Source of the DNA: Acidovorax sp. 106
GTDB lineage: Bacteria > Pseudomonadota > Gammaproteobacteria > Burkholderiales > Burkholderiaceae_C
Direction: 5' to 3'
Assembly: GCF_003663825.1 (NCBI RefSeq)
Contig: NZ_RCCC01000001.1
Coordinates: 4,658,501 to 4,722,500, forward strand
DNA: 64,000 bases
The notes below the pieces were generated by a model, which had not been told where the DNA came from, searched no databases, and saw only the letters and a program-made list of their open reading frames with translations. A program made the translations under genes and the position numbers. Each line of letters opens with the position of its first letter. Positions within the stretch are counted from its first letter, which is position 1. Shown here piece after piece: positions 1 through 10,725 of the stretch.

Positions 1-1499
1 TACCGATTGTTCAACGCGCAGATCTTGATCGGCGTGTTGTACTGCAGGCAGGTAGACAGTTCCTGGATGTTCATCTGCACCGAGCCCTCACCCGTGATGC
101 AGAACACCTCGGAATCCGGCTTGGCCAGCTTGATGCCCATGGCGTAAGGAATGCCCACGCCCATAGTGCCCAGGCCACCGGAGTTGATCCAGCGGCGTGG
201 CTCGTCAAAACGGTAGTACTGCGCCGCCCACATCTGGTGCTGCCCCACATCGGACGTGACGTAGGCGTCCGCATCCTTGGTCATGTTCCAGAGCGTTTCC
301 ACCACGTACTGCGGCTTGATCACCTCGGGCGAGCCCATGTCGTACTTGAGGCAGTTGCGGCTGCGCCAGGCTTCGATCGTGTCCCACCATGCCGACAAGG
401 CGCCAGCATCAGGACGCGTGCTGCTCTCGCGGATCATGGAGATCAGCTCGGTCAGCACATCCTTCACATCGCCCACGATGGGCACATCCACCTTCACGCG
501 CTTGGAGATGCTGGATGGATCGATATCGATGTGGATGATCTTGCGGTCGTTCTGTGCAAAGTGCTTGGGGTTGCCGATCACTCGGTCATCAAAGCGAGCC
601 CCCACAGCCAGCAGCACATCGCAGTTCTGCATGGCGTTGTTGGCTTCGATGGTGCCGTGCATGCCCAGCATGCCCAGGAATTTGCGGTCCGAAGCCGGAT
701 AGGCACCCAAGCCCATCAGCGTGTTGGTGACGGGATAACCCAGCATGTCCACCAACGTGCGCAACTCATTAGTGGCATTGCCCAAAAGCACACCACCGCC
801 CGTGTAGATGTAGGGGCGCTTGGCCGCCAGCAGCAGTTGCAAGGCTTTGCGGATCTGACCACTGTGGCCCTTGCGCACAGGGTTGTAAGAGCGCATTTCC
901 ACGCTCTGCGGGTAGCCCGTGTAAGGCACCTTTTTGAAGGAAACGTCCTTGGGGATATCCACCACCACCGGGCCCGGACGGCCCGTGCGCGCGATGTGGA
1001 ATGCCTTTTTGAGCGTCATGGCAAGATCGCGGGGATCTTTGACCAGAAAATTGTGTTTAACGATGGGGCGGGTGATGCCCACCGTATCGCACTCCTGGAA
1101 AGCATCAAGCCCGATGGCAGCCGTAGGCACCTGACCAGAGATGATGACCATGGGAATGCTGTCCATGTAGGCCGTGGCAATGCCGGTCACAGCATTCGTC
1201 AAACCAGGCCCCGAAGTGACCAGCGCCACCCCTACTTCACCAGTGGCGCGGGCGTAACCATCAGCGGCATGCACAGCGGCTTGCTCGTGGCGCACCAGAA
1301 CGTGCTGAATGGTGTCTTGCTTGTAGAGGGCGTCGTAGATGTAGAGAACAGCACCGCCGGGGTAGCCCCAGATGTATTGCACATTCTCTGCTTGCAGCGA
1401 TTTGACGAGAATCTCGGAACCCATCAGCTCCGGCGATCCAGCGGCGGAGGCTTGTGCGGCGGCAGCGGCCACGTTGAGTTCTGCTTTGGAAATTTCCAT
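1..1499 (-). CDS. ilvB: Acetolactate synthase large (catalytic) subunit, 3' end outside the window
   Basis: This is the ThDP-dependent enzyme that condenses two pyruvates (or pyruvate and 2-oxobutyrate) in the first common step of valine, leucine and isoleucine synthesis. About 499 N-terminal residues are visible; the C-terminus lies beyond base 1. The pyrimidine-binding domain carries [14 protein letters not shown] and the catalytic glutamate of [15 protein letters not shown] (Glu72). The ThDP/Mg motif near the window edge reads GEGSVQMN, with Glu where many homologues have GDGS. The start ATG at 1499 has an AAAGG ribosome site about ten bases upstream. The small subunit (ilvH/ilvN) would be expected downstream, outside the window. 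The identification is secure; the choice between the symbols ilvB and ilvI is convention. Confidence 0.95.
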   Translation of the reverse strand, partial: MEISKAELNVAAAAAQASAAGSPELMGSEILVKSLQAENVQYIWGYPGGAVLYIYDALYKQDTIQHVLVRHEQAAVHAADGYARATGEVGVALVTSGPGLTNAVTGIATAYMDSIPMVIISGQVPTAAIGLDAFQECDTVGITRPIVKHNFLVKDPRDLAMTLKKAFHIARTGRPGPVVVDIPKDVSFKKVPYTGYPQSVEMRSYNPVRKGHSGQIRKALQLLLAAKRPYIYTGGGVLLGNATNELRTLVDMLGYPVTNTLMGLGAYPASDRKFLGMLGMHGTIEANNAMQNCDVLLAVGARFDDRVIGNPKHFAQNDRKIIHIDIDPSSISKRVKVDVPIVGDVKDVLTELISMIRESSTRPDAGALSAWWDTIEAWRSRNCLKYDMGSPEVIKPQYVVETLWNMTKDADAYVTSDVGQHQMWAAQYYRFDEPRRWINSGGLGTMGVGIPYAMGIKLAKPDSEVFCITGEGSVQMNIQELSTCLQYNTPIKICALNNR

Positions 1500-1649
1500 G
1501 ATCAACCTTTGTGAATTTCTCTGACGAAAAACCTTGGGTGCTCCTTGCGTGTGCTCTTGTGAAGCCAGCTTGGAACTTGAGGCCAAGGACATGGGCGGGA
1601 TGATTACCGCGCCGGACCGTGACCCGTTTGCCTTTTGAATTGCTTTTGG

Positions 1650-1658
1650 ATTATCGCA
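1650..1658 (-). promoter_or_regulatory. Candidate extended -10 promoter for the acetolactate synthase gene
   Basis: Read on the minus strand this is TGCGATAAT, an extended -10 (TGn plus GATAAT). It would give a leader of about 140 nt before ilvB. No good -35 hexamer lies at 16-18 bp. The same nonamer occurs in the opposite orientation at 1705-1713, so the region looks like a divergent promoter pair. The leader has no Leu/Ile/Val-rich peptide, so classical attenuation is not supported. Confidence 0.4.
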
Positions 1659-1704
1659 CTGCAACACACATACACACGATGCATTTCAAAAAAAACATCA
1701 AAAA

Positions 1705-1713
1705 TGCGATAAT
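1705..1713 (+). promoter_or_regulatory. Candidate extended -10 promoter for the sigma factor operon
   Basis: TGCGATAAT on the plus strand lies about 33 bp before the annotated TTG start of the sigma factor gene and follows an A-rich tract (1687-1704) that could act like an UP element. It mirrors the minus-strand copy at 1650-1658. No consensus -35 is seen. Confidence 0.4.
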
Positions 1714-1745
1714 CGAAAGCTGCGCAGCTCCATAGGCCCTCCTTT

Positions 1746-2354
1746 TTGGCCGAAGATCGCGCACCATTCCCGGGCCCATTTGTCTTGGCAACTGAACAAG
1801 AACTCTCCGATTTCCTCAAAAGTGTAGAAAAGCGCGCTTTCAAGCGTTCGCTTTACCACGTTCGCAATGAGGAAGCGGCCCTGGACATTGTGCAGGACAG
1901 CATGCTCAAGCTGTCGGAGCACTATGGGGATAAGCCCGTCGCAGAGCTGCCCATGCTTTTTCAGCGCATCCTGTCCAACTGCACCCTGGACTGGTTCCGG
2001 CGCCAAAAAACGCGCAATGCACTGTTTTCGAACATGAGCGACTTCGAAGGCCCTGGCGAAGATGGCATGGATTTTGATTTGCTGGAGGCATACTCAGGCC
2101 CCGACAACGGTGAGCGCGCCGCAAGTGCAGAAGACGAGACCACCAGAGCACAGACCTTTCGGGAAATTGAGGCGGAGATCCAAGAATTGCCAGCACGTCA
2201 ACGGGAAGCATTCCTCATGCGTTATTGGGAAGAAATGGATGTTGCAGAGACGGCTGCTGCAATGGGCTGCTCGGAAGGCAGCGTGAAAACGCACTGCTTC
2301 AGAGCCATCCAGACCCTGAGCAAGGCACTGAAGGCCAAAGGAATCGAGTTATGA
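1746..2354 (+). CDS. RNA polymerase sigma factor, ECF-like (sigma-70 regions 2 and 4)
   Basis: A short sigma factor of up to 202 residues with only regions 2 and 4. Region 2 spans roughly residues 15-95 and includes the aromatic/basic stretch LSNCTLDWFRRQKTRN that would melt and contact the -10. Region 4 (about 145-195) has the helix-turn-helix AETAAAMGCSEGSVKTHCFR. No ATG is available near the front: TTG at 1746 gives the longest form, and TTG at 1785 (then ATEQELSDF) is an equally plausible start; neither has a clear ribosome site. The stop overlaps the start of the DUF3619 gene (ATGA), so the two are translationally coupled. The stress signal and regulon are unknown. Confidence 0.85.
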   Translation: MAEDRAPFPGPFVLATEQELSDFLKSVEKRAFKRSLYHVRNEEAALDIVQDSMLKLSEHYGDKPVAELPMLFQRILSNCTLDWFRRQKTRNALFSNMSDFEGPGEDGMDFDLLEAYSGPDNGERAASAEDETTRAQTFREIEAEIQELPARQREAFLMRYWEEMDVAETAAAMGCSEGSVKTHCFRAIQTLSKALKAKGIEL

Positions 2355-2797
2355 ACACCGCACCAAACCACGCTACCGAAGCAGCTGCAGACCAATTTGC
2401 GCGCCGCGTTGCGGCCAGAATGGCGCAGGGCACCGATGACTTGCCTTATGACATTACCGAGCGCCTGCGCGCGGCACGCGTGCAAGCCCTGGCCAAGCGC
2501 AAGGTGGTTTCGCCTGTCCGCAAAGCGGCGCCTGCGCCGGTTGTTCTTCGATCTGGCTCTAGCGCGATTTTGGGTCGCGGCGGCGATGGAGGCTGGTGGA
2601 ATGCCTTGGTGTCGGCCATTCCCCTGATGGCACTGGTGATTGGACTTTTCGCCATCAACATCGCACAAGATGAAAATGGCCTCAATGAAGTGGCCGAAGT
2701 GGATGCCGCCCTTTTGACCGATGACTTGCCGCCAGAGGCCTATACAGATCCTGGATTCATGCAGTTCCTCAAAACCTCGGCTACCGCGCGCAACTGA
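2351..2797 (+). CDS. DUF3619 family single-pass membrane protein, possible regulator of the sigma factor
   Basis: A 148-residue protein of the DUF3619 family. It has a cytoplasmic-looking, charged N-terminal ~80 residues, one hydrophobic segment at about residues 83-105 (NALVSAIPLMALVIGLFAIN) and a short acidic C-terminal part. The ATG overlaps the sigma factor stop by four bases. Overlap with an ECF-type sigma gene and a cytoplasm-TM-periplasm layout are what an anti-sigma factor would show. It has no zinc-binding HxxxCxxC motif, so the anti-sigma role is inference from position only. It is followed after 32 bp by the DUF3106 gene, presumably in the same transcript. Confidence 0.8.
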   Translation: MNTAPNHATEAAADQFARRVAARMAQGTDDLPYDITERLRAARVQALAKRKVVSPVRKAAPAPVVLRSGSSAILGRGGDGGWWNALVSAIPLMALVIGLFAINIAQDENGLNEVAEVDAALLTDDLPPEAYTDPGFMQFLKTSATARN

Positions 2798-2829
2798 CCC
2801 TGCCGGATACCCCACACTACGCGCCCTGC

Positions 2830-3711
2830 ATGCACACAGACAAGACCGTTGCGCCCACCAACATGCCAGCCATCGTGCTGGCTTTGGTGCTTTTGGGCGC
2901 CGTGGCGGCAGGCAGCTTTCCAGTGGCGCAATATGTGCTGATGGCGCCAAGTACCCTGCTGCCCGCCCCTAATCCCAAGCCCATCAATGCACGCCCTGCG
3001 AACATGGCAAGCGCCGACCGCACGCCGGATACGCTTTCTGAAATTGCCTCCGGACCAGGCTGGGAAACCCTGACCACCCCGCAAAAATTGGCCCTCTACC
3101 CTCTGGCAGAACGCTGGGCTGTATTGAGCGAGAGCCAAAAACGCCGCTGGCTGGCTCTGTCCCAAACCTTTGCGGCCCTTCCGGCCGAAGAGCAGGACAA
3201 ACTGCACAACCGGATGACCGAGTGGGCCAATTTGAGTGGGCGCCAGCGCAGCCAGGCACGATTGAACTACGCCGATGCGCAACGCCTGGACCCCAGCGAA
3301 AAACGGGCGCAGTGGGAGGCCTACCAAGCCCTGAGCGAAGAAGAAAAGCGGCTCTTGGCGGCCGATGCGCCAGCCAAACCCGCAGGTGCGGCCACCGCCT
3401 TGCGGCCGGTGGCTCCGCAAAAGCTGGCCAAAGTTCCTGCCGCAACACAGGCAGGCCCGGCACGCGCCAACCCCCCCAAAATCACGCCGGTGGACCCTCA
3501 CACGCCCCGCCCCATGGTTGCGCCTGCAGCCATTGCTGCCCCCTCGGATACCGTCTCCAGCCCTTCAGCACCGGTGGTCGTGGAGACAAATCCTGTGAGC
3601 ATTCCCTCGGCAACGGGCTCGTCCCTGCCACCGCTGCCCCCCACATCCAGTGCACCAGAGCCTGTCGCCGCGCCTGCTCGCCCCGAAGATCTGGGCTACC
3701 AACCGCAGTGA
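2830..3711 (+). CDS. DUF3106 domain protein, membrane-anchored with a Pro/Ala-rich tail
   Basis: A 293-residue protein with an N-terminal hydrophobic segment at about residues 13-35, probably a signal anchor. The DUF3106 domain lies at about 75-180 and is made of repeated helical pieces rich in W, L and basic residues (WETLTTPQKLALYPLAERW, SESQKRRWLALSQTF, LSGRQRSQARLNY). The last ~110 residues are low-complexity Pro/Ala/Ser. The family has no known function. The repeated Trp/Arg helices resemble periplasmic stress-sensing helical hairpins of the Spy/CpxP type, which is only an analogy. It sits third in the sigma factor block, 12 bp before the RDD gene. Confidence 0.85.
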   Translation: MHTDKTVAPTNMPAIVLALVLLGAVAAGSFPVAQYVLMAPSTLLPAPNPKPINARPANMASADRTPDTLSEIASGPGWETLTTPQKLALYPLAERWAVLSESQKRRWLALSQTFAALPAEEQDKLHNRMTEWANLSGRQRSQARLNYADAQRLDPSEKRAQWEAYQALSEEEKRLLAADAPAKPAGAATALRPVAPQKLAKVPAATQAGPARANPPKITPVDPHTPRPMVAPAAIAAPSDTVSSPSAPVVVETNPVSIPSATGSSLPPLPPTSSAPEPVAAPARPEDLGYQPQ

Positions 3712-3723
3712 TACGCTTGCGGC

Positions 3724-4263
3724 ATGTCCGCCCGTCCTGATTTCACTGTGCCCCAGCCTTCGCCTCCGTTCACCATCGCCCCGCAGCAAGCCCCCAGCCT
3801 GAAGCGGCGCATGGCCTGCTGGCTGTACGAAGGCATCTTGATGTTTGGCGTTGTATTCATTGCGTCGTATCTGTTTGATACGCTCAGCCAATCTCGCCAT
3901 GCACTGGACAATCGCTACCTGCGCATGGGCTTTCTGTTCATCGTGTTTGGGATCTACTTCGCATGGTTCTGGGCCAAAGGACAAACGTTGGCGCAAAAAA
4001 CCTGGCACATCCGCGTAGTGAGCCCCTCTGGTCAACCCATTACGCAAACACGCGCCTTGCTGCGGTACGTGCTCTGCTGGGTGTGGTTTTTGCCTCCGTT
4101 GGCGGCTTACTCCACCGGCATTCCGGTGTTGGAAGTGCTCGTTCTGCTGGCCGGCTGGGTCGCCGTGTGGGCCATTTTGAGCCGATTCCACCCCACCCAG
4201 CAGTTCTGGCACGATGCATTGGCTGGCACCCGTCTGGTGCATTTCGTTCAAGCTAAAAAATAA
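3724..4263 (+). CDS. RDD family membrane protein
   Basis: A 179-residue integral membrane protein. After a Pro-rich ~30-residue N-terminus comes LKRRMACWLYEGILMFGVVF, the position of the RDD signature in the first transmembrane helix. Three more hydrophobic segments follow (about 60-82, 115-135, 137-158), with the typical TLAQKTWHIRVVSPSGQPIT loop between helices 2 and 3. RDD proteins are thought to act in transport or membrane stress; the substrate here is unknown. The gene is 12 bp behind the DUF3106 gene and is followed by dgkA, suggesting one transcript from the sigma factor onward. Confidence 0.9.
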   Translation: MSARPDFTVPQPSPPFTIAPQQAPSLKRRMACWLYEGILMFGVVFIASYLFDTLSQSRHALDNRYLRMGFLFIVFGIYFAWFWAKGQTLAQKTWHIRVVSPSGQPITQTRALLRYVLCWVWFLPPLAAYSTGIPVLEVLVLLAGWVAVWAILSRFHPTQQFWHDALAGTRLVHFVQAKK

Positions 4264-4312
4264 AAACCCAGCCGCGCGCATCCATGCGCGCCTGGCCAAC
4301 ACATCCCTGCGC

Positions 4313-4723
4313 ATGCCATCCACGCCGCCCCACTCCTCAAACCCCGCCAACCCCCAAAAAAGCCGCACAGGCCTGAACCGGGTATGGCACGCCGCAGGCT
4401 ACTCCATCGAAGGCTTGAAGGCCGGTTGGCAGGAAACCGCCTTCCGCCAGGAAGCCCTCGCGGCCATTGTGCTGCTGCCAGTGGCCTGCTGGCTGGGCAA
4501 GTCATGGGTAGAGGTAGCCCTGCTGGCGGGGTCGGTCATCATTGTGATGATTGTGGAGTTGCTCAACACAGGCATTGAAACAGCCATCGACCGCATTGGC
4601 CCCGAGTGGCACGATTTGTCCAAACGCGCCAAGGACATGGGCAGCGCTGCGGTGCTGCTGGCGCTCTTGCTCTGTGGTGGCATCTGGGCCGCCGCCCTCT
4701 TTCAAAGGTTTTTCCATGGCTAG
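4313..4723 (+). CDS. dgkA: Diacylglycerol kinase (DgkA family)
   Basis: A small trimeric integral-membrane kinase that recycles diacylglycerol to phosphatidic acid. The 136-residue length is normal once an N-terminal extension is allowed for. Three transmembrane segments are visible (about 50-64, 66-84, 115-133). The active-site signature EVALLAGSVIIVMIVELLNT followed by GIETAIDRIG carries the conserved Glu/Asn/Glu/Asp residues. I chose ATG 4313; the open frame extends further upstream but overlaps the RDD gene and has no family similarity. The stop codon overlaps the start of the LOG gene (ATG at 4716). Confidence 0.92.
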   Translation: MPSTPPHSSNPANPQKSRTGLNRVWHAAGYSIEGLKAGWQETAFRQEALAAIVLLPVACWLGKSWVEVALLAGSVIIVMIVELLNTGIETAIDRIGPEWHDLSKRAKDMGSAAVLLALLLCGGIWAAALFQRFFHG

Positions 4724-5309
4724 CCCCGCTTTTTCTATTTGTGTGTATTGCGGCTCCCGCCCCGGCGAGAACCCCGCATTTGCCCAAGCCGCGCAAGCTG
4801 TGGGGCAATGGATTGGAGAGCATGGAGGGCAGTTGGTTTATGGCGGAGGGCGCGGCGGACTCATGGGTGTGGTGGCCGAGGCCACACGCCTGGCAGGGGG
4901 CCGTGTGGTGGGGGTCATCCCGCAAGCCTTGGTGGACAAGGAACTGGCCAACCGCCAATGCGATGAACTACACATCGTGCAAACCATGCACGAACGCAAG
5001 GCCATGATGGCCGAACGCAGCGACGCTTTTATTGCGCTGCCAGGCGGCATTGGCACATTTGAAGAGCTGTTTGAGGTGTGGACCTGGCGCCAGCTGGGCT
5101 ACCACGGCAAGCCCCTGGGTCTGCTGAACGTGGCGGGCTACTACGACGGCTTGCTGGGCTTTTTGCGCACCAGCGTGGCCAGTGGGTTCATGGGAGAGTG
5201 GCAGATGGAACTGCTGCAAGCCGATATCTCGGCAGAGCCCTTGCTGCGCAATCTGGTGCAAGCCACAGGGCCTGGGCAAGCCCCCACCGCGCTGCGCTCA
5301 GTCATCTGA
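4716..5309 (+). CDS. LOG family nucleotide 5'-monophosphate phosphoribohydrolase (TIGR00730)
   Basis: A 197-residue Rossmann-fold enzyme of the LOG/lysine-decarboxylase-like family, which hydrolyses cytokinin riboside 5'-monophosphates or related nucleotides to base and ribose 5-phosphate. Visible motifs are CVYCGSRPGENP at the N-terminus, YGGGRGGLMG in the nucleotide loop, the ERKAMM segment and the signature PGGIGTFEELFEVWTW at about residues 110-125. The ATG lies inside the end of dgkA (8-bp overlap), so expression is probably coupled to it. The natural substrate in bacteria without cytokinins is usually unknown. Confidence 0.92.
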   Translation: MASPAFSICVYCGSRPGENPAFAQAAQAVGQWIGEHGGQLVYGGGRGGLMGVVAEATRLAGGRVVGVIPQALVDKELANRQCDELHIVQTMHERKAMMAERSDAFIALPGGIGTFEELFEVWTWRQLGYHGKPLGLLNVAGYYDGLLGFLRTSVASGFMGEWQMELLQADISAEPLLRNLVQATGPGQAPTALRSVI

Positions 5310-5415
5310 GCCAGCCTGGTGCGGCATCCCAGGGCCGCATCCAACACAGCTGAGCCGTGCCATTCAGCAGGCCCTGGCGAATGCCCCCTCCACAGCCGCA
5401 GAGAGGGCAAGCACA

Positions 5416-7484
<2,069 letters not shown>

Positions 7485-7588
7485 GGAACTGAAGAAGGCC
7501 CCGCAGGCCTGGTTGGACAACGCCCACGCGGGCCCTGTAAAGCAGAGGCAGACACCCCCTATGGATCCCTGCAACCCCAAGGCACGCC

Positions 7589-8845
7589 GTGGCTGAGTCG
7601 CACATTATCGCCCGCGTGCACCCCAGCATGCTGGACCTGCCCGCAGAGCCCTGGAATGCGCTGCTGGCCCAGCAAACCCATGCGACACCCTTCATGCGCC
7701 ACGAATACCTTGCGGCCCTGGAGCGCAGCGGCAGCGCCACCCCGCGCACGGGCTGGACGCCACGCTTCATCTCGCTGTGGGAGGACGACGTGCTGATCGC
7801 CGCTTGCCCGCTGTACCTGAAAGACCACTCGTACGGCGAGTACGTGTTTGACTGGGCCTGGGCCAATGCCTACGAGCAGCACGGCGTGCCCTACTACCCC
7901 AAGGCTGTGGTGGCCGTGCCCTTCACTCCTGTGCCCGGAAGCCGCTTGCTGGCGCGCGACGACGCCGCCCGGGCCCTGCTGGTGCAAGCAGCGCGGCAAT
8001 GGTGCGTGGACGAAGGCATCTCCTCGCTGCATGTGCTGTTTGCCAGCGAGCAAGACACCGCCATCTGCGCTGAACAAGGCCTGATGCTGCGCCACACGGT
8101 GCAATTTCACTGGCAGAACACACGCCCCGAGCCCGCCAATGCAGCAGGCCCAGGCACCCCCTTGCCACCTGCCCACAGCTCCTTTGCCAGCTTTGACGAT
8201 TTTTTGGCCCACCTCAGCCAAGACAAACGCAAGAAGATTCGCCAAGAGCGGCGCCGTGTGGCCGATGCGGGCGTGCGGTTCCGCTGCTCGCAAGGCCGCG
8301 CCATCAGCCAAGCAGATTGGGATTTTTTCTACCGCTGCTACGAGCGCACCTACCTGGAGCATGGCAACCCGCCCTACCTCAGCCGTGCCTTCTTTGCCGA
8401 GATGGCACAGCACCTGCCCGACGCCTGGCTGCTGTTCATCGCCGAGCGCGATGGCGCACCCATTGCTAGCAGTTTGATAGCTATCAGCGCTTATGAATCA
8501 AGCGCTAGTGGCCAAAATGGCCAAGAGCTTGTGGCCTATGGCCGCTACTGGGGCGCACTGGAGCGCGTGGACTGCCTGCACTTTGAGGCCTGCTACTACC
8601 AACCCTTGCAGTGGTGCATTGAGCAAGGTGTACAACGCTTTGAAGGCGGTGCCCAGGGCGAGCACAAAATGGCCCGGGCCTTGCTGCCGGTGCAAACCCA
8701 CAGCGCCCACTGGCTGGCACACCCCGCATTTGCCGATGCAGTCGAGCGCTTTTTGGAGCGTGAGGGCGAAGGCATTGGCGAATACCTGGAGTCACTGCAA
8801 GAGAGAACGCCTTTTCGCCAGGCGACCGGATCGGCACCTGGGTAG
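7589..8845 (+). CDS. FemAB-like GNAT-fold protein (DUF482 / COG3146 family)
   Basis: A 418-residue protein of the FemAB-like family (PF04339), with two GNAT-type half-domains; family members are predicted aminoacyl or acyl transferases and the substrate is unknown. Family motifs include TPFMRHEYLAALE near the start, QDKRKKIRQERRRV mid-protein, and the C-terminal CYYQPLQWCIEQGVQRFEGG followed by GEHK. The start is GTG at 7589. A dispersed palindromic repeat is read in frame at about residues 292-311 (SSLIAISAYESSASGQNGQ), an insertion in a surface loop. The gene is divergent from nadE. Confidence 0.85.
   Translation: MAESHIIARVHPSMLDLPAEPWNALLAQQTHATPFMRHEYLAALERSGSATPRTGWTPRFISLWEDDVLIAACPLYLKDHSYGEYVFDWAWANAYEQHGVPYYPKAVVAVPFTPVPGSRLLARDDAARALLVQAARQWCVDEGISSLHVLFASEQDTAICAEQGLMLRHTVQFHWQNTRPEPANAAGPGTPLPPAHSSFASFDDFLAHLSQDKRKKIRQERRRVADAGVRFRCSQGRAISQADWDFFYRCYERTYLEHGNPPYLSRAFFAEMAQHLPDAWLLFIAERDGAPIASSLIAISAYESSASGQNGQELVAYGRYWGALERVDCLHFEACYYQPLQWCIEQGVQRFEGGAQGEHKMARALLPVQTHSAHWLAHPAFADAVERFLEREGEGIGEYLESLQERTPFRQATGSAPG
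8462..8519 (+). repeat. Dispersed palindromic repeat, family A, copy 1 (inside the FemAB-like gene)
   Basis: The core is an imperfect palindrome, TAGCTATCAGCGCTTAT...AAGCGCTAGTGGC, with flanks matching the other copies (ccaaaat at the right). It keeps the reading frame of the FemAB-like gene and encodes about 19 residues. Ten related copies are listed in this window. Confidence 0.75.
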
Positions 8846-8872
8846 CGTCCCATTCAACCCGCTGCACAGGCC

Positions 8873-8904
8873 AAAAAAAGGCCGGGGCATCATGTACCGG
8901 CCTT
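8873..8904 (-). terminator. Intrinsic terminator of the first chemoreceptor gene
   Basis: Read on the minus strand: stem AAGGCCGG, 11-base loop, stem CCGGCCTT, then a run of seven T. It lies about 75 bp after the chemoreceptor stop codon. Confidence 0.8.
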
Positions 8905-8942
8905 ACAACATTCAACGCTGGCGAATACAGCCGCCAGCGAAA

Positions 8943-8966
8943 CCCCAAGGGGCTGAACCCTTGGGG
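8943..8966. other. Hairpin after the chemoreceptor stop codon
   Basis: A perfect 9-bp stem, CCCCAAGGG / CCCTTGGGG, with a 6-base loop, ten bases after the chemoreceptor stop. There is no T-run on either side. It may stabilise the 3' end ahead of the terminator at 8873-8904. Confidence 0.45.
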
Positions 8967-8976
8967 CTAAGCGCTA

Positions 8977-10725
8977 TCAGAACGACTCCCAATCTGCATC
9001 ATTTCCCCCCGCCGCTTTGGGCGTGGCAGCGCTGCTAAAAGGAACCTGGGGCGCAGCCGCTTTGGGGGCGGCTGCCCCTGCAACCTTGGCCTTCAAGGCC
9101 TTGGCCGCCGGAGTCGCCACCCGGGCCGGTGCAAAGTGCGAGCGTGGCGCCGCAGCCTGTGCTCGGTGGGCCTGGGCGTTTTGCTCATCGGCGGGTGACA
9201 ACTTGAAAAACGCCACGGTGCCCACCAAGTCTTGCGCCTGGCTGTTCAAGCTGCTGGCCGCTGCGGCCATTTCTTCCACCAGGGCGGCATTCTGTTGAGT
9301 GACCTGGTCCATCTGGGTCACGGCCTCGCCCACCTGACTCACCCCCTGGCTCTGTTCGCCGCTGGCAGCACTGATTTCGCCCATCAGATCCGTCACACGC
9401 TTGATGGCACCCACCACTTCTGTCATGGTGTTACCAGCTTGATCGACCAGCGAGGTGCCCTGCTCCACTCGCTCCACACTGTCGTTGATCAGTGTCTTGA
9501 TCTGCTTGGCCGCCTCGGCCGAACGACCGGCCAGGTTGCGCACCTCGCTGGCCACCACGGCAAAGCCACGGCCTTGCTCACCCGCGCGGGCGGCTTCCAC
9601 AGCGGCGTTCAGCGCCAGGATGTTGGTCTGAAAGGCGATGCCATCGATCACACCAATGATGTCGCTGATCTTGCGCGAGCTGTCGTTGATGCCCTTCATG
9701 GTCTCAACCACCTGGCCCACCACCTCGCCACCATGCACGGCCACCGTTGAGGCGCTCATGGCCAGTTGATTGGCTTGGCGGGCGTTGTCCGCGTTCTGAC
9801 GCACGGTGGAATTGAGTTGCTCCATCGACGCAGCGGTCTGCTGCAGGGCACTGGCTTGCTGCTCCGTGCGCGCACTCAGGTCATTGTTGCCCTGGGCAAT
9901 CTCAGACGAAGCCGTCGCAACGTTCTCAGAGCCCTCACGCACATGGCCCACGATGCGCGACAGGCTCTGCTGCATCGCCGACAGGGCGTGAAGCAGTCGA
10001 GCGAGCTCGTCCTTGCCCTGGGCGTCGATGTCGATCGACAGATTGCCCTTGCTGATTTCTTCGGCCGCTTCCATAGCGCGCTGCACCGGGGTGGTGATGG
10101 AGCGCGTGGCCCACACGGCGAACAACAGGCCCAGCAGCAAAGAAACGCCAGCACCGATACCCAAAGTCCACTGGCTCGCGGCAGCAGCTTTCAGAACAGA
10201 CTCTTCAAATGAATTCAGTTCGTCGTGGGTGTATTTGGTGACGTCTTCCAGAGACTTGATGTAGTTCTGCGCTAGAGGGCGCAGCTCGGTGTCCACCAAT
10301 GCAAACACATCCTCACCAGCCTTCTTGCGCTCCAGCAGTTTGGAGCGGGCGTCGATATAGGTCTTGCGCGTGGCGGCCACCTTGTCCAGCAGCTCCTTGC
10401 TCTTGGCACCCTCCATCAGGGCTTCCAGCTGCTTTTGTCGCTCCGTCACCGATTTGGTGGTGGCTGCCATTTCGGCGCCCAGGGATGCGATGTATGCGGC
10501 GTCGTTGGTTTTGAGTGCCGCAGAAGCCCGCGCCCAGTTCAGATCAATGGCGGCTTTCCACTCCATGGCCAGTTCGTTGCGATCAATTTCCACGGTGGAA
10601 ATACGTACCGTAGCCTCTTTGAGGGTCGACAGACGCCAAACGCCGAGGGCGGCGATCAGAGCCGTTATCAAAAGGATGAGGCCAAATGCCAATCCCAAAC
10701 GGGTACCAATTTTGAGGTGGTTCAT
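8977..10725 (-). CDS. Methyl-accepting chemotaxis protein with C-terminal DWESF tether
   Basis: A 582-residue inner-membrane chemoreceptor. TM1 is at about residues 10-32, a periplasmic four-helix-bundle-type sensor (about 33-190) follows, TM2 is at about 191-212, then HAMP (to ~265) and a long cytoplasmic coiled coil. The hairpin tip that contacts CheA/CheW is the invariant [20 protein letters not shown]. The protein ends in DWESF, matching the xWxxF pentapeptide that tethers CheR and CheB in enteric receptors. The ATG at 10725 has a GGAGA ribosome site. The ligand is not predictable. The signalling half is nearly identical to that of the receptor at 11248-13023. Confidence 0.95.
   Translation of the reverse strand: MNHLKIGTRLGLAFGLILLITALIAALGVWRLSTLKEATVRISTVEIDRNELAMEWKAAIDLNWARASAALKTNDAAYIASLGAEMAATTKSVTERQKQLEALMEGAKSKELLDKVAATRKTYIDARSKLLERKKAGEDVFALVDTELRPLAQNYIKSLEDVTKYTHDELNSFEESVLKAAAASQWTLGIGAGVSLLLGLLFAVWATRSITTPVQRAMEAAEEISKGNLSIDIDAQGKDELARLLHALSAMQQSLSRIVGHVREGSENVATASSEIAQGNNDLSARTEQQASALQQTAASMEQLNSTVRQNADNARQANQLAMSASTVAVHGGEVVGQVVETMKGINDSSRKISDIIGVIDGIAFQTNILALNAAVEAARAGEQGRGFAVVASEVRNLAGRSAEAAKQIKTLINDSVERVEQGTSLVDQAGNTMTEVVGAIKRVTDLMGEISAASGEQSQGVSQVGEAVTQMDQVTQQNAALVEEMAAAASSLNSQAQDLVGTVAFFKLSPADEQNAQAHRAQAAAPRSHFAPARVATPAAKALKAKVAGAAAPKAAAPQVPFSSAATPKAAGGNDADWESF

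Noticed and set aside
237..1514. 425-aa open frame on the plus strand across the acetolactate synthase gene
   Set aside because: His/Val-rich antisense shadow of ilvB; no recognisable domain, and the minus-strand product has full catalytic motifs.
1500..1643. Branched-chain amino-acid attenuator ahead of ilvB
   Set aside because: The leader has no short peptide rich in Leu, Ile or Val and no terminator/antiterminator pair with a T-run.
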